DNA from: Bagarius yarrelli | Taxonomy: Eukaryota > Chordata > Actinopteri > Siluriformes > Sisoridae | Direction of reading: 5' to 3' | Assembly (NCBI GenBank): GCA_005784505.1 | Contig: VCAZ01000005.1 | Coordinates: 129,001-193,000, forward strand | Length of the DNA: 64,000 bases | Notes under the pieces: generated by a model | Told to the model about the DNA's origin: nothing | The model's input: the letters and a program-made list of their open reading frames with translations, nothing else | The model's database searches: none | Shown here: positions 21,881-32,832 of the stretch, in pieces | Numbering within the stretch: position 1 is the stretch's first letter | Layout: each line of letters starts with the position of its first letter | Made by a program: the position numbers and the translations under genes

Positions 21881-22331
21881 GTAATGTATCATGAGACTCA
21901 GCAGCACTTGGCACCATGCAGGCGGGAAACCCACAATGTCATGTTCATCCCCTTGTCCTAGTCCCCGACGCCTTTTCCTCTGCTTATTCAACGTCTCACA
22001 TGCTGTTTCACTGTTCAGCTTTTTATTTCTCATTTACAGGCAACCGCCTCATTCACAGGGGACATGTTTTCTTTATTTCTGTCAAGCTGCTAACATTTTG
22101 CTTGATTTAACTTTCATTAGCTTGTTCCTGTCCTGCTCGAGCCTGTTTTCTTTCTATCATTAATGCAGCACTACACTTGCTGTCGGATTGCTGCTACTTG
22201 CATGCTGGGCTTCCAGTCGGACGGATGTGATAGTTAACTGAGCTTTTGTCTTCAAAATCTATCCATGGTCTGGTTTTAATGTTGTTTTGTAATGCATTGT
22301 GTTCTGAAAGGAGCATATAAAAAAATCTCCG

Positions 22332-22335
<4 letters not shown>
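21881..22335. other. No gene supported
   Basis: A 90-codon frame starts at 21891, just after the splice-like motif, but has no recognisable domain. A second acceptor-like TATTTCTCATTTACAG lies near 22040. Confidence 0.35.
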
Positions 22336-22384
<49 letters not shown>

Positions 22385-22450
22385 AGAATATAGATATATA
22401 TAATATATATATAGTATATATAGTATATATATATAAAAATCTATATAATA
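22336..22450. repeat. (TA)n microsatellite with TATAG variants
   Basis: About 44 bp of pure TA are followed by imperfect TATAGTATATA repeats. Tyr-Ile frames on the minus strand are artefacts. Confidence 0.95.
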
Positions 22451-23169
22451 TAGCATGATGTGACATAAGATATTTAATGATCTATAATTTATATAATTTA
22501 ATGTATTATAAGGTAATAAAACATAATGGGATATAATATAACACAACGTGATATAATATAACTTGCTATAACATAACGTGATTTATTTTGACATATAATA
22601 TAAAAGGATATTATTTTAATGAAATATTATAATGGAATATAATTGTTAAAGTTACTTTGTTCCGCTTTTTAACTAATTCTGCTTAATAAAAAAACCAATA
22701 AACACTAGTTTAAAAAAGCTGATACACAATAGATTATTTCTAAAATTATAACATCTGTATTCTGTTTTTTTTTCTGAAAATTAACGTCCAACAACATGAC
22801 GTATGCACGGGCGCCGCTTAAAGGGGGTGTGTAAAGGCCCATGCACTTTGGGGGCCTCCAGAGAGCTATTTTATCAGTAGTAACAGTACTGGCATTAAGT
22901 CAATATGTAGTATTGTGCAGAATGAGTGTAAGAGGGCAATAAAATAATAACGGTGGTATGTATAACCTCTGGAGCTAAAAGTCTAGAGTTGTACAATCTG
23001 TAAAAAGAAAAAGTATTTTTAACCATGTGCTGTTTGCCTTGTTGGCCTTTAAACACTTGAATTGAACTGAACTATTTAAGCTATACCGTGTACCAGAAGT
23101 GACAGTGATTGATGCATGACCTGGATTGATAAAACTTTTACTACACAGGATAAATATCATTCTTTATAA
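22451..23169. other. No gene seen; degenerate AT repeats
   Basis: At 22490-22600 imperfect repeats of AACGTGATATAATATAAC occur. At 22805-22860 a G-rich block CGGGCGCCGCTTAAAGGGGG followed by GGGGGCCTCC may be a transposon end, family unknown. Confidence 0.4.
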
Positions 23170-23650
23170 CATAATGTAACAGGAAGTAGACTCTGAGCAA
23201 GGGTTAGAAAACAGACAAACAGAGAACTTTAATTCCAAGGAATAAAACAAGGACGCAGTTTAAACGAACTTTAAGTCTTTGGAACTTACAGAAAACTTTA
23301 ATACACACAGGTAGACCCAGAACATAGGAATCTTTTGGAAATATTAGTTTTGATCGCCTGAAGTATTGGATGTCTGGTGAGTCTTTTCCAGGCTTGGAAT
23401 CAAAGGATCTTGGAACGTACCAGGGAACCACAGAGCTGGTAGTCTTTACAAAGGCTGGGAGCCTGATGAACTTGGAACTTCTTCCTCGAGTGAGCCCAGA
23501 CAGCGAGTGAGTTAAGGTGAGTGCTGGTGAGTGCTCTTTATAGGGTGTATGTAATTAGGGGAATGTGCTGCAGGTGTGTGTGTGTGTGTGTGTGTGTTCA
23601 GTATTCCGGAGAGAGTGAATGGTGAACTGAGGGAGAACCTGGCCTGTCTC
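23170..23650. repeat. Possible interspersed repeat of unknown class, with (GT)n inside
   Basis: The GC-balanced block with repeated GAACTT/AACTTTAA words, GTGAGTGCTGGTGAGTGC and a (GT)12 at 23573-23597 has the look of a fish interspersed repeat. I found no second copy in the window and no terminal repeats. Confidence 0.3.
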
Positions 23651-24619
23651 TAACACATGAATGTTTTTGCTTTGTTATTTGGGATCATATGAAATGTTTG
23701 ATGCTCAGAAACTGTGCTGAGTCACAATATCAGTTATCATTGAAATATTTATCACATGCATGAGTTAAAATGGTAAACCGGCTACTACCGCTTTCTGAGC
23801 TGAATTACACAATTTATCGCATCTTTAATTGAATGAAAATGACATGAAAATCTACAAACTGTCACGGATGCTATTTATTTCTGTTCTTTCCTTTTTACAG
23901 ATATTAACTTTGTGTTAAAAAAAAATTAAACATACATAATAACAGGTATTATAACAGGTATTTTAATTGGTAGCAGATCGTCTATAACCACATTGGTGGG
24001 TCTTTATTCTGCAGCTGGCTTTAAAGGATACGCTGAGAATGTTTAAGTGTACAATAATTAACCTAAAGAAATATATATTTTTTACTGCTGTGATACTTCT
24101 CTACAACTATAAATCACTTCTTAAATCATTATGAAACACTTTGAATCACAAGCTAAAGTATTTAATAAAGTTTAAACAGTATATTAACATAAAAATTATA
24201 TGCAGATCATTGCCGTATTTGGGGAGTTCCGCCCAGCTACGCTAAATGCTAAATGTTCGTGCCATTGTGTATTTTTTTTTGTGTAGGGTTAAAGACTTTG
24301 TTTTCCTGTGACACTTCATTTTACCTAAACATAGGGTTGCTGTGTAATTATGGCATCCACCCAATGTCTATTCAACCATGTGGGTGTGTAAAAAAATAAA
24401 ATAAAAGATGAACAGAAGGGTGTAAACGCTTCTATTTCCGCCATACAGGAACTTCCACCCTTTTCCACCCAAACAAAGAAAATAGACAGGTCGTTGCCCA
24501 AGTTTTTAAAATATCATTTTGCACACTTTATTGTCTGTTCTATATTTAGTGACAAACAAAGAGTATAGCAGTAGCAACAGCTTATCGTTAATCTTTAAAT
24601 GAATTGAATGCTTATGTCT
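23651..24619. other. No gene seen
   Basis: Unique AT-rich sequence. Confidence 0.5.
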
Positions 24620-24965
24620 TGAATGTCTTATGAATGAATGCAGTCTTTTGAACGAATCCTCGTTTAGTTTATTTCATTCATTTTAGCAAAATATAATTCA
24701 AATGCTGAGTGTTACTTCCCTAACACATCTAAGACTTACCCAAAGCTTAATCACACTACAAACCATGCAAAACTATGATACTATAAGAAACAGAAAAGAT
24801 TCATTCAGTGTTTTTCGAGGTCTTCAGTCTTGAGTCGGGTTTGAGTCGAGAATTGATTCGTTTATTTCTCGAGTTTTTGGGTTTGAGTCGTTCGTGCAGC
24901 ACATGACAACCCCATATGCTTAACCAATGCAGTCTGAGCTGGAAAGAGAACCGCGTGTATGACTA
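24620..24965. mobile_element. Rearranged fragments of the GATTCGTTC hAT family
   Basis: The segment near 24640-24780, read on the minus strand, has GTGTTAGGGAAGTAACAC, which matches GTGTCAGGGAAGTAACAC in the complete element at 27615-28347. The segment near 24910-24960 has ACCAATGCAGTCTGAGCTGG in plus orientation, like ACCTATGCAGTATGAGCTGG there. Opposite orientations indicate rearrangement or two insertions. Confidence 0.6.
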
Positions 24966-25074
24966 GTTCTCCCTGAGTCATATTAAACAAATCATTTATC
25001 TATTTTAGAATCGAATAAGACAATACAGCGAACACTTACTTAAAAACACTCAGTTTAATTTAATTAATATCTGA

Positions 25075-25215
25075 AAAATAAGAGTCCCCAACTAAGCAAG
25101 CCAGAGGTGACAGCGGCAAAAAACTAAAAGTCCATTAATGACAAAATGGAGCAAAACCCCTGGGAGAAACCAGGCTCAGTTCTCTGACCAGACAAACCCA
25201 CAGGTTATTCCATGC
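25075..25215 (-). repeat. Teleost dispersed repeat, minus strand (CTTGCTTAGTTGGGG type)
   Basis: On the minus strand it reads GAGAACTGAGCCTGGTTTCT, then CTCCATTTTGTCATTAATGG, TTTGCCGCTGTCACC and CTGGCTTGCTTAGTTGGGGA. I recall this order from a common fish interspersed repeat. The 102-codon plus frame at 25138-25446 partly covers it and is not a gene. Confidence 0.6.
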
Positions 25216-27134
25216 TTGCAGCAAAGTTTTTGTTGTCTGGATGGCCATCTAGTTGACAAGATCATCACTGAAAAACTGTCTCTGGGGCTTATTGTCTCTG
25301 TGAAGAGTAATAAGAGTGAGACTACACCTGAAAAACACATCTGGATGTGCTGGTCACGTACGCCAATACAGTTGGCTACAAAGTGTCTTTCCTGGTTAAT
25401 TAACATAAGGCTAATTAATACTAGTAATCTGTTTATACTGAAATAAGATAACAGCTGTATTTGTTGCTTTTATTCTCACAACCTGTTATTAGCTATAATT
25501 TATAGTCTACTCTAGCACATGAATCTTTTTTTTGTTGCTAATCAACTGCTGTATAGCGGACCTATTTTCCGGCAGCAGATATATAGCACGTATCTCGCTA
25601 TGTAATAACTCGGCCCGAACCTGTCACAGTTCATCATCAAAGGCTTGATGAATAGTTGATCAGTTTGATTAAATGCCTTACTGCTTATTTAGATCAAATT
25701 GGTTGCAGAGACTTCGTTTCAGTCGGGCAGGGAATTGCTATATAAACTCAAACAAGGATACGGGATAGAATGGCAAACGGTCTGTGAGGAAGATTTTTCA
25801 AGATGTGAAAAGAGAAAGAAAAAGATCCATATATTTATTTTTGTTCCTGATAATTAATGTTTATGTGCTTATTCTTTTTTTAAAATTAAATCACTTAAAT
25901 TTAATGTACGGGTAGCAAAACTCTTGCTATCTTCTGAATAGTACATGCGGTTAAGTAGCTGAGGAATAAAACAGAGTGAATGTCAGTGTGAGTGTGTGTG
26001 TGTGTGTGTGTGTTGTGGATTTAAAAAAGGACGTGTTCTAGTGTCAGTGGGTGTTAAGTTTCTGGCGACATTAACACATACCGTGTTATGTTTCCAGTAT
26101 GAGACCGGAGGCTGAGGCGAAACTGCCCAGGCACGTGTTTCCTGGCAGTGTGAAGGCTACAGAATGCCCACCATGTGTTTGGTGTTTGGTTATTGTTCAG
26201 GTTTAATGTTACACTTCTGTGTGAGGAAGCCTATTTCTGAAAGAAAAGCTGCCAGCTTGTTTGACTGCCATATCTTTATGATTTGAACATCTATTGTTAC
26301 GCGCATTGACTTATATTAATATTTCTAATCAATATTAATTAACCAACGATTGCGATCGTGGGTCTATGCTGAAAAATGAAGCTGTTCGGCTCTTCATAAT
26401 CATCTCTATCTCTTGGTTCAGAAATTAAGCCCGGGTAGGTGTGTGTCCTACACTGGAAAGTTTCATGTTCCCAGAAATATTGGATAATCCTGGAAAAAAG
26501 ACAGGAAATTCAGCTAAACTTTAGCTCCAAGCACCTAATTGGTTTCAACTTTCAGATTTTTCGCAAATATTATTTAGCTTTTCATCCATTTTTATCCATA
26601 TTTGGCTTAGACATTTTCTATCAAATCAGGTTTCCGAAGTTTAACTATATTCATTGGCTAATTTAACTCAAAGCTACTACATTCATCATGCATCGCTGCA
26701 CACATGTATATTAATGAAAATTCTTCTTCTTCTTTGTCCCGGAAGCCTTTTATCTGACCGCTTGCTTGCGCCAGCATCAAAGAACAAGCTCCTGCTCTCA
26801 TGACGCTTATGTTGTATACAGATTAGTCCCGGGTAATTTTATCGTCTCAATCAGATTAAAAAATAATAATCCTATGGCTCATCATATCTGTACCCATTAA
26901 TTTAGTATGTTATCTGATTGCATAGAACAATGCATAGTTTTACCTTCTTTATATAATATTTACATATGAATTCTATATGTAAAGGTGATTATATTTGTAT
27001 CTGGCAGTACAGAAGACAGTCATGTTCATGTGGACAGTTGAAAGCAATGGAAATACCTTAAATGTTTTCACATATAAGAACTGGGTGAGGCAGTTTAGAG
27101 TAATTAGTCATTATCAATTAAAATATAAATGTAG
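25216..27134. other. No gene seen; one (GT)n microsatellite
   Basis: (GT)12 lies at 25990-26013. The part around 26090-26200, with GGCACGTGTTTCCTGGCAG, is repeat-poor and GC-balanced. No exon can be supported. Confidence 0.45.
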
Positions 27135-27600
27135 ATAAAATGTGATGATGGTTTTCTCCACCACATCCACGTAAGTGTTCCTTCCACAAACTGTTGCTAC
27201 ATATTTTGTTGTAGCAAAATGATTTTTCTTCACTGGAACTATAAAAATCTCAAACACTGTTCCAGCACGATGATGGCCCCTGTGCACGAAACCCCTAAGC
27301 TCCATGAAGATACAGTGTGTTCTAGATGGAGTAAAGATGTCCTGCACAGAGCCCTGACTCTGACTCGACCCCACTGACCTTTTCGATTTTTGGGTTGAAC
27401 TAAAATCTTACTAACACCATCATGGCTTAAAAGGCAAATCCTCATATCCACTGTATGCAGCACTGTTTATTGGAAATCCTTTCCAGATGTGTGGAGGTTT
27501 TTATAGAAGGAAGAAAGAAAGTAAATCTGGAATAGGATGTTAAAAAAAAAAAACATAAACCTGATTGTCGGGTCTTCCACTACTTTCGTCTATATAGTCT
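27135..27600 (+). pseudogene. Tc1-like non-autonomous transposon relic
   Basis: The block TTCACTGGAACT...CTGTTCCAGCACGATGATGG, then CCTGTGCACGAA, ATGTCCTGCACAGAGCCCTG and GAAATCCTTTCCAGATGTG, follows the 3' half of fish Tc1 transposase (FQHD..PVH, PAQSPD and ESLPR regions) with frameshifts. The right terminus CCTGATTGTCGGGTCTTCC...TATATAGT is the inverted repeat. A hAT element begins 15 bp beyond. Confidence 0.75.
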
Positions 27601-27868
27601 AAGCTTGTTGTAATTAGTGATGTGTTGTTTATGAACGATTCGTTCATTTTAAACGAGTCCCTTTTATGACTCGGGAACAACGAGTCATCGTGGAGACTCG
27701 TGCAATTTGTTCATTTTAAACTTAACCTATGCAGTATGAGCTGGAAGCAGAAAAGATTAATTAATGGGATGTTGAGTTGAGTTGTTTGTTTGTTCGTTCG
27801 TTTATTTATCACGTGACCTCTTCTGGCTTTGTATCCTACAGCCAATAATGCTATTATAATATGTTTCA

Positions 27869-28015
27869 TATTCTGTGATGGACCGGTGACCTGTCCAGGG
27901 TGTCTCCCTCCTGTCTTTTGCCCTTTTAGAGACGGCTGGGATAGACTCCAGCAGATCCCTGTGACCCTAAATTAGGGAATAAGCGGGTATAGAAGATGAA
28001 TGGATGGATGGATGT
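27869..28015 (+). repeat. 3' half of the long SINE-like family, inside the hAT element
   Basis: It runs from CTGTGATGGACCGGTGACC through GAGACGGCTGGGATAGACTC and GGGAATAAGCGGGTATAG to a GATGGATGGATG tail. The tRNA-like head is absent. Confidence 0.85.
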
Positions 28016-28279
28016 TTCATATTTAGAAATTATCATAAAATTATCAAAAGATGCAATGAACATTTGTTTTATTTCAGATTCAGACTGCATATATTAAGCA
28101 TATAAGGTTGTCACAAGGTGATGCAACCCAAAGACTTGGCAGGAAAGAGAAGAGGTGAGCTAATCATAGACTAAATTGTGATCAATGTTTGTGTAAGTAG
28201 TGGATGTGTCAGGGAAGTAACACATAACCTTTATTTATTTTCAGCTCAAATTAACGAAATGACTCGAAAAAAGATTCGT

Positions 28280-28310
28280 TCATTTTGCTGAATGAGACTC
28301 AGCAAAATGA
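28280..28310. repeat. Perfect 12-bp hairpin near the hAT right end
   Basis: TCATTTTGCTGA (28280-28291) and TCAGCAAAATGA (28299-28310) pair exactly around a 7-base loop. Subterminal palindromes are common transposase-binding or folding features in hAT elements. The function here is inferred. Confidence 0.85.
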
Positions 28311-28355
28311 ACTGAGTCAATAAAATGATCCGAACTTCCCATCATTAGTTGTAAT

Positions 28356-28439
28356 GTGTATGTAGTTTTACAGCTGTGTTCTATTCTTGCATTTTTATAA
28401 AAAGAAAATATTTTTAACCTTTTTTTTAATTTATGAATG
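28356..28439. other. No gene seen
   Basis: Short AT-rich spacer after the hAT element. Confidence 0.5.
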
Positions 28440-28800
28440 TAACAACAACCTGTGCTGACTTTAAAGTGGCACTACTGCTCAAATCCTGATTGGATGTGGC
28501 ACAGAAAGCGTCCGGGCAGCTTTGGATCCCTCGGCAAGTTCACCCAATTTTCCCGACAGCTCTGATGGGCGCCGGTGTATAAATAGTAGCATCTGACGCT
28601 GATTTACACCCTGTGGACTTCTTCCAGAGTCCACAAGCACTGACCTTCAAGGTGGAAGGCAAACACCGAGACAATTCTGTCTCTTTTCATGCCACCTTCA
28701 GCAGTTTATGGCAAATAAAGACGTCTAGGGGGACAAGGGAGATCTATAATTAAAAGAGAAAGGTCAGCAGTGCTTTGTGACCTGTTGATGCTGCTCCTTT
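28440..28800 (+). promoter_or_regulatory. Repeat-poor GC-balanced block with TATA-like box and hairpin
   Basis: TATAAATA at 28578-28585 sits in locally GC-rich DNA (GGGCGCCGG just upstream). About 27 bp downstream of the box, where transcription would start, TGTGGACT (28612-28619) and AGTCCACA (28628-28635) form a perfect 8-bp stem with an 8-base loop. AATAAA follows at 28714-28719. It could be a conserved enhancer, a promoter of a short non-coding RNA, or coincidence. There is no open frame of note. Confidence 0.25.
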
Positions 28801-29535
28801 AGCCGCCGGTGGTTGTTGGTTTCTTGACTAACGATTCTTTATTTTAGCAAGCAGGGCAATCTGTTTACATCTTCTGTCTATGTGTGTGTGTGTGTCTTTG
28901 TGTGAATGTCCTTAAAAAGTCTGCGGGAAGAGGAAAAAAGGGGTGAGCAGGTACACTGCTGAGAGTTTGGCTTCTGCATTTGGAGCTCATCCAGTAATTG
29001 TTGCATGCAACTTCCATCTGAAATATTTAAACTCCATGTTAAGAGAGTGGATCGAGTGTCAACTGTTAGCCCCTGCTGGAAAAAATGCCTCCTCACTGAG
29101 ATGCCCTTCATGCTCATAATAAGGATACACACAAACGGTTCCTGTGCGTGTGTGTGTTGCTCATCTAGTAATCAATCTAGTCTGTGTTTCTTTTAATTAG
29201 CTTTTTTAAATAATTGCATCCTTAATGTATTTAATTACCTTTGCCTCACTGTTTTAAATGATTTATTTATCACATTCTTATTTGTTTTGTCTCACAAACC
29301 ACCACAAATGCTAATTCGTTAACAATTAAAACTAAATCGTCCTTTTTAGGATCTCTGTTATGTTCTGAACTATAGTTAACAATTAAATGTATGCATTTTT
29401 GTTCGAAGGCAATTTTTTTTAACCAATAAAATATTTAGCACAAGCAAAAATATTTAGACCTAATGCGATTCTGTGAAATATGAGACCCAGTCCGAGTTCG
29501 TATTAATATGAAAACTTTAAACGCTTATAACCAGT
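28801..29535. other. No gene seen
   Basis: Unique DNA with two short GT runs (28881-28893, 29145-29156). Short overlapping frames on both strands show no motif. Confidence 0.5.
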
Positions 29536-29730
29536 TTTTGGGGAAGTGGTAGCACAGTGGTGAAGGTGTTGGACTGCTAATTGGAAGATCAGGGTTTGTT
29601 TACCACCACCACTAAGTTGCCACTGCTGGGGCCCCTGAGCAAGACCCTTTATCCCCAGTTGCTCATCTGTATAAAGAAGATAAATGTAAGTCGCTGATAA
29701 GGACGTCTGCCAGATGCTGTAAATGGTCAA
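29536..29730 (+). repeat. Near full-length tRNA-SINE
   Basis: The head GGGGAAGTGGTAGCACAGTG is followed by GAAGGTGTTGGACTGCTAAT, a damaged B box (GGGTTTGTTTACC), GGGGCCCCTGAGCAAGACC and the tail GACGTCTGCCAGATGCTGTA. Confidence 0.85.
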
Positions 29731-30002
29731 TTTTTACCAGCCGTAATGGCTTAACATCAGTAGTGGAAAGTAACTAATTACAATTACTTGTACAGTTACA
29801 GTACTTGTCCAGATTTTTTATATACACTTGTCTATTTTTATATATTTATATTTTTATATTTTCTTAACTTAAATTTTGCAAAAAAATTATTAAAAGTTGC
29901 TGCATTTGTTTTTTTTTTTTTACAAAAAGGTACACAAATAGTAAAGGAAAAATTGCAAATTCATTTGAGTCAATCAAAATGCTAGACAACGATTAGGTGT
30001 CT

Positions 30003-30060
30003 AATCGTAAACTATTTTTAATAAATTTTTTTTTTTTTCAAATAAAAAAAAAACAAAACA
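30003..30060. repeat. T-rich then A-rich low-complexity pair
   Basis: A T13 run is followed 6 bases later by an A10-rich run. It probably reflects decayed retroposon tails. Confidence 0.7.
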
Positions 30061-30152
30061 AAAAACAATCTGGTGCTACTGAGTAACAGTTTAAGTTCAT
30101 AGAATATACATCCAAATAGCGTGAAGTCTGCAGGGAATACCATCAGACCCTG

Positions 30153-30189
<37 letters not shown>
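30153..30189. repeat. (GAT)n microsatellite
   Basis: Twelve GAT units. Confidence 0.95.
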
Positions 30190-30519
30190 ACGGACTCATC
30201 GTTCCTTGCTATTTAGTTTCAGAAGCAGTAAGGGTAAAATCATCCTTTTGCTATATCTTTTTAATTTCTTTTTTAAAAAGTTTGAATAAATTATATATAC
30301 ACAACTCTTGGGGAAATTATATAATGTATTTTTATAACTAAATATTGTTTTAAATACATTTTGGTTGTTAACATTTAGTAGTTCAGTTCTTTTTTTACCG
30401 TCTGACACTTACGTAGTTTATGGTATCGTTTGAAATACAGTGATTCTGTTTATCGATTTTAATTCTTAAAGATTCTTATTAAAGTTTTGATTTCTGATTA
30501 CGTTTTGATGATGTTCCGT

Positions 30520-30802
30520 ACAGCGTCCTGTTCTTTGTACGGTGTAGTCTGTTGTAATGTCTGTACTGTTTATTGCACTGTTTGTCTTGCACTGTTTGCA
30601 CCAGGTTGCACACATGCACTTTATGTTGCTAAGACAATTTACTCTTAGTCTTTAGCTCTGTGTTCTTCTGTTAAGTGGCTCTTTTTTGGTATTGTTTTGT
30701 GTAATTCTGTGTTGTTTTGTGTAGCACAATTGCTAATTTCACTGTGAACTGCGTCTGCTTTATATGGTTGAAATGACAATAAAGCCTCTTGAACTTGAAC
30801 TC
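30520..30802 (+). repeat. Retroposon 3' end (GACAATAAAGCCTCTTGAACTTGAA tail)
   Basis: The blocks CTTGCACTGTTTGCACC, GTGTTGTTTTGTGTAGCAC and TTTCACTGTGAACTGCG end in GAAATGACAATAAAGCC and a short CTTGAA repeat. This is how several fish non-LTR retroposons terminate. No reverse transcriptase sequence is attached. Confidence 0.6.
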
Positions 30803-31365
30803 GATTTAAGTAAGACTGCATATTAAACATATTTATTCTATTGCAGTCAAATACCATGAACTGAAATGATCAGCCAACAGAACGCACTATAAATTTACCA
30901 AAAATACCACAGCAAAAAAAAAAAAAATGAGTGCACTTCCTTTTCCAGCTGTTTACACTGACTTTAGATAAAACTGACTGTGTTTATTTGGATATTTTAC
31001 AAATTTCGTATATATATATGATTTTTTTAAGTGTTAGACATAAAATACAACTCAATTGAAGATTTTGTCAGTATGATTTTGCGGTTCCGTAGCTCTCTGC
31101 CTGTGCAGTACAGGAAACAGACCATAAATCCTGAATTGAGATCACTTTCACATCTTCCTGAAAAAGAATGGTTTAAAATCGCATTTTACACACTGAAATA
31201 TTTTGTAACTTAGTAACTTGAGTAGTTTTTAAACAAAATACTTTTTAATCTTACTCATATTATTTTTTTCAGTATTTCTACTTGTACTAAAGTGAATTAT
31301 TTCTTAAATAGCAATAATTTTACTTATTTCGAAAATGTTTTGTACTTTTCCCACCTCCGCTTAAA

Positions 31366-32379
31366 ATATCTGTTTAACAAGATAAAAAAAATAATAAGAA
31401 TAAAATAGATCTTTTAATTTTTGTCATCATTACTAGATACATTTATCTGATTTGATCGCAAACTGTGACATCACCACCATCAACCTGGTCTCTGTCTAGA
31501 TAACATGTCCATGAACCATACTACATGTCTGACATTTATGGCACACAAAACTGGAAACTGGAAGCCATCTTGTGTACATCTATGACATTTAAGGCTCAAC
31601 TTAATTCTAGATTTTCCACAATATAGACTTTTTTCGAAGGTAGACCAACTTTATATTTCTACGACTTAACCATGATGCATGAATAAATTGCTTTACACAT
31701 CAGTCAGATGTTTTTGTAGCCAATGATTTAGTGTCCAGACCTTCTGTTATCAATATAAAGGTCTGACAATGCGAGGCTACCACCAACATGACCAGGATAA
31801 ACTTACCGAACGAATGAATGAATCAATGAATCAATAGATAAACTAATGAATGAGTGTATAGCTAGTTTACAGAACAGCTGGGGGGACATAGCACATTTTC
31901 TGAATCATTAAATTATATAGAAATAGAGCCAGTTTATTCCATCTGCTTACTGTATATACCACTGAAGAAAGACAAACTTTCACCTTCTTTTCCTTTTTTT
32001 TTTAAATAAATTTATTTGTTTTTCTATTTAAACATTGCACATAATTCCATTTCCATCACATTTCATATTGCTGCCTACAAAAATGATTAGAACATAAAAA
32101 ATACCCCAGAAGGACGACTGATGGTTTACCAAAGTAACAGACGGAAACAGTGGAAAAGGTAAACTGAGGTGTCCCAAATTAACCAAAGCAGCACCTAAAG
32201 AAGAGTAACACAATCACATCGTTTGTTGTTGTTTTTTTTTCAATAGGATGCAGGTTTTTTTCCGGAAAAGAAATAAAACAAACAAACCCCCCAAAAAAAT
32301 CAAAATCAAAGCATCATGCATAAAAGAAGAGGCAAGTCTTGTCCCTAACCCACATGAACAAAAGGAGCATGTGGATATT
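31366..32379. other. No gene seen
   Basis: Unique AT-rich DNA. Short frames only. Confidence 0.5.
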
Positions 32380-32825
32380 TCTTGAATAACGATATTATAC
32401 ACTTCCTGCTCGATGTTTGGTACACCAGGTGCATCTCAGCATCCAGACTGGCTTTTTGTGACGAAGCCCGAGAGATGACACAACACACAGAAAGGTCAGC
32501 CTACAGAGCCGTCCATAGGAGGCCAACAAACTCCATGTGGAGATCAACAAGCAAAACCAATTTGCACCAGTCGTTCTGCTGCGCTCATGAGGTGAATTTC
32601 CGAGCTGACTCGAGTGAGGGTGTGATGACAGAGGGGCTTTGAGGCATCTGATATATTAGAGCACGTAAAACGATCAGCTGATTGAAAGAGATCTTTTCCA
32701 GCATGCAGCGTTTGGTCTGACTGTTGCCATGGAGAGTGAAGCGGGGAGCAGGCAGGCAATAGCGTCCTTAGTGAATTATACTGTCCCTTTGGAATGACGG
32801 GTGGAAAATGCTTTACTGACGAGTA
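32380..32825. other. Repeat-poor GC-balanced block, possible conserved non-coding DNA
   Basis: Two opposing frames (86 and 94 codons) overlap here without known motifs. GTTGCCATGG near 32724 is a half-site like that bound by RFX proteins. The composition differs clearly from the AT-rich flanks. No splice sites convincingly delimit an exon. Confidence 0.3.
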
Positions 32826-32832
32826 CACAATG

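Larger units (their letters stand above)
27615..28347. mobile_element. Complete 733-bp non-autonomous hAT element
   Basis: A perfect 8-bp direct repeat GTTGTAAT flanks it (27607-27614 and 28348-28355). The ends are TAGTGATG and CATCATTA, a 7/8 inverted repeat of hAT type. GAACGATTCGTTCATTTTAA lies just inside the left end and GATTCGTTCATTTTGC just inside the right. No transposase is present, so it must have been moved by another copy's enzyme. A SINE 3' half (27869-28015) is nested in it. A 12-bp hairpin lies near the right end. Confidence 0.9.
29762..31365. mobile_element. 1.6-kb TIR-like element (AGTGGAAAGTAAC / TACTTTTCCCACCTCCGC)
   Basis: The left end AGTGGAAAGTAACTAATTAC and the right end TTTGTACTTTTCCCACCTCC face each other and match the ends of a widespread fish non-autonomous repeat recognisable by its serial AAGTAC/GTAAC words. 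Near the right end TAACTTGAGTAGTTTTTAAA is typical. A retroposon tail is nested at 30520-30802, which explains part of the unusual length. No transposase frame is present. Confidence 0.5.

Noticed and set aside
25138..25446. 102-codon plus-strand open frame
   Set aside because: Its first half lies antisense on a recognised dispersed repeat and the rest has no motif.
27114..27374. 86-codon minus frame with FMELRGFVHRGHHRAG
   Set aside because: It is the antisense of the Tc1-like transposase relic.
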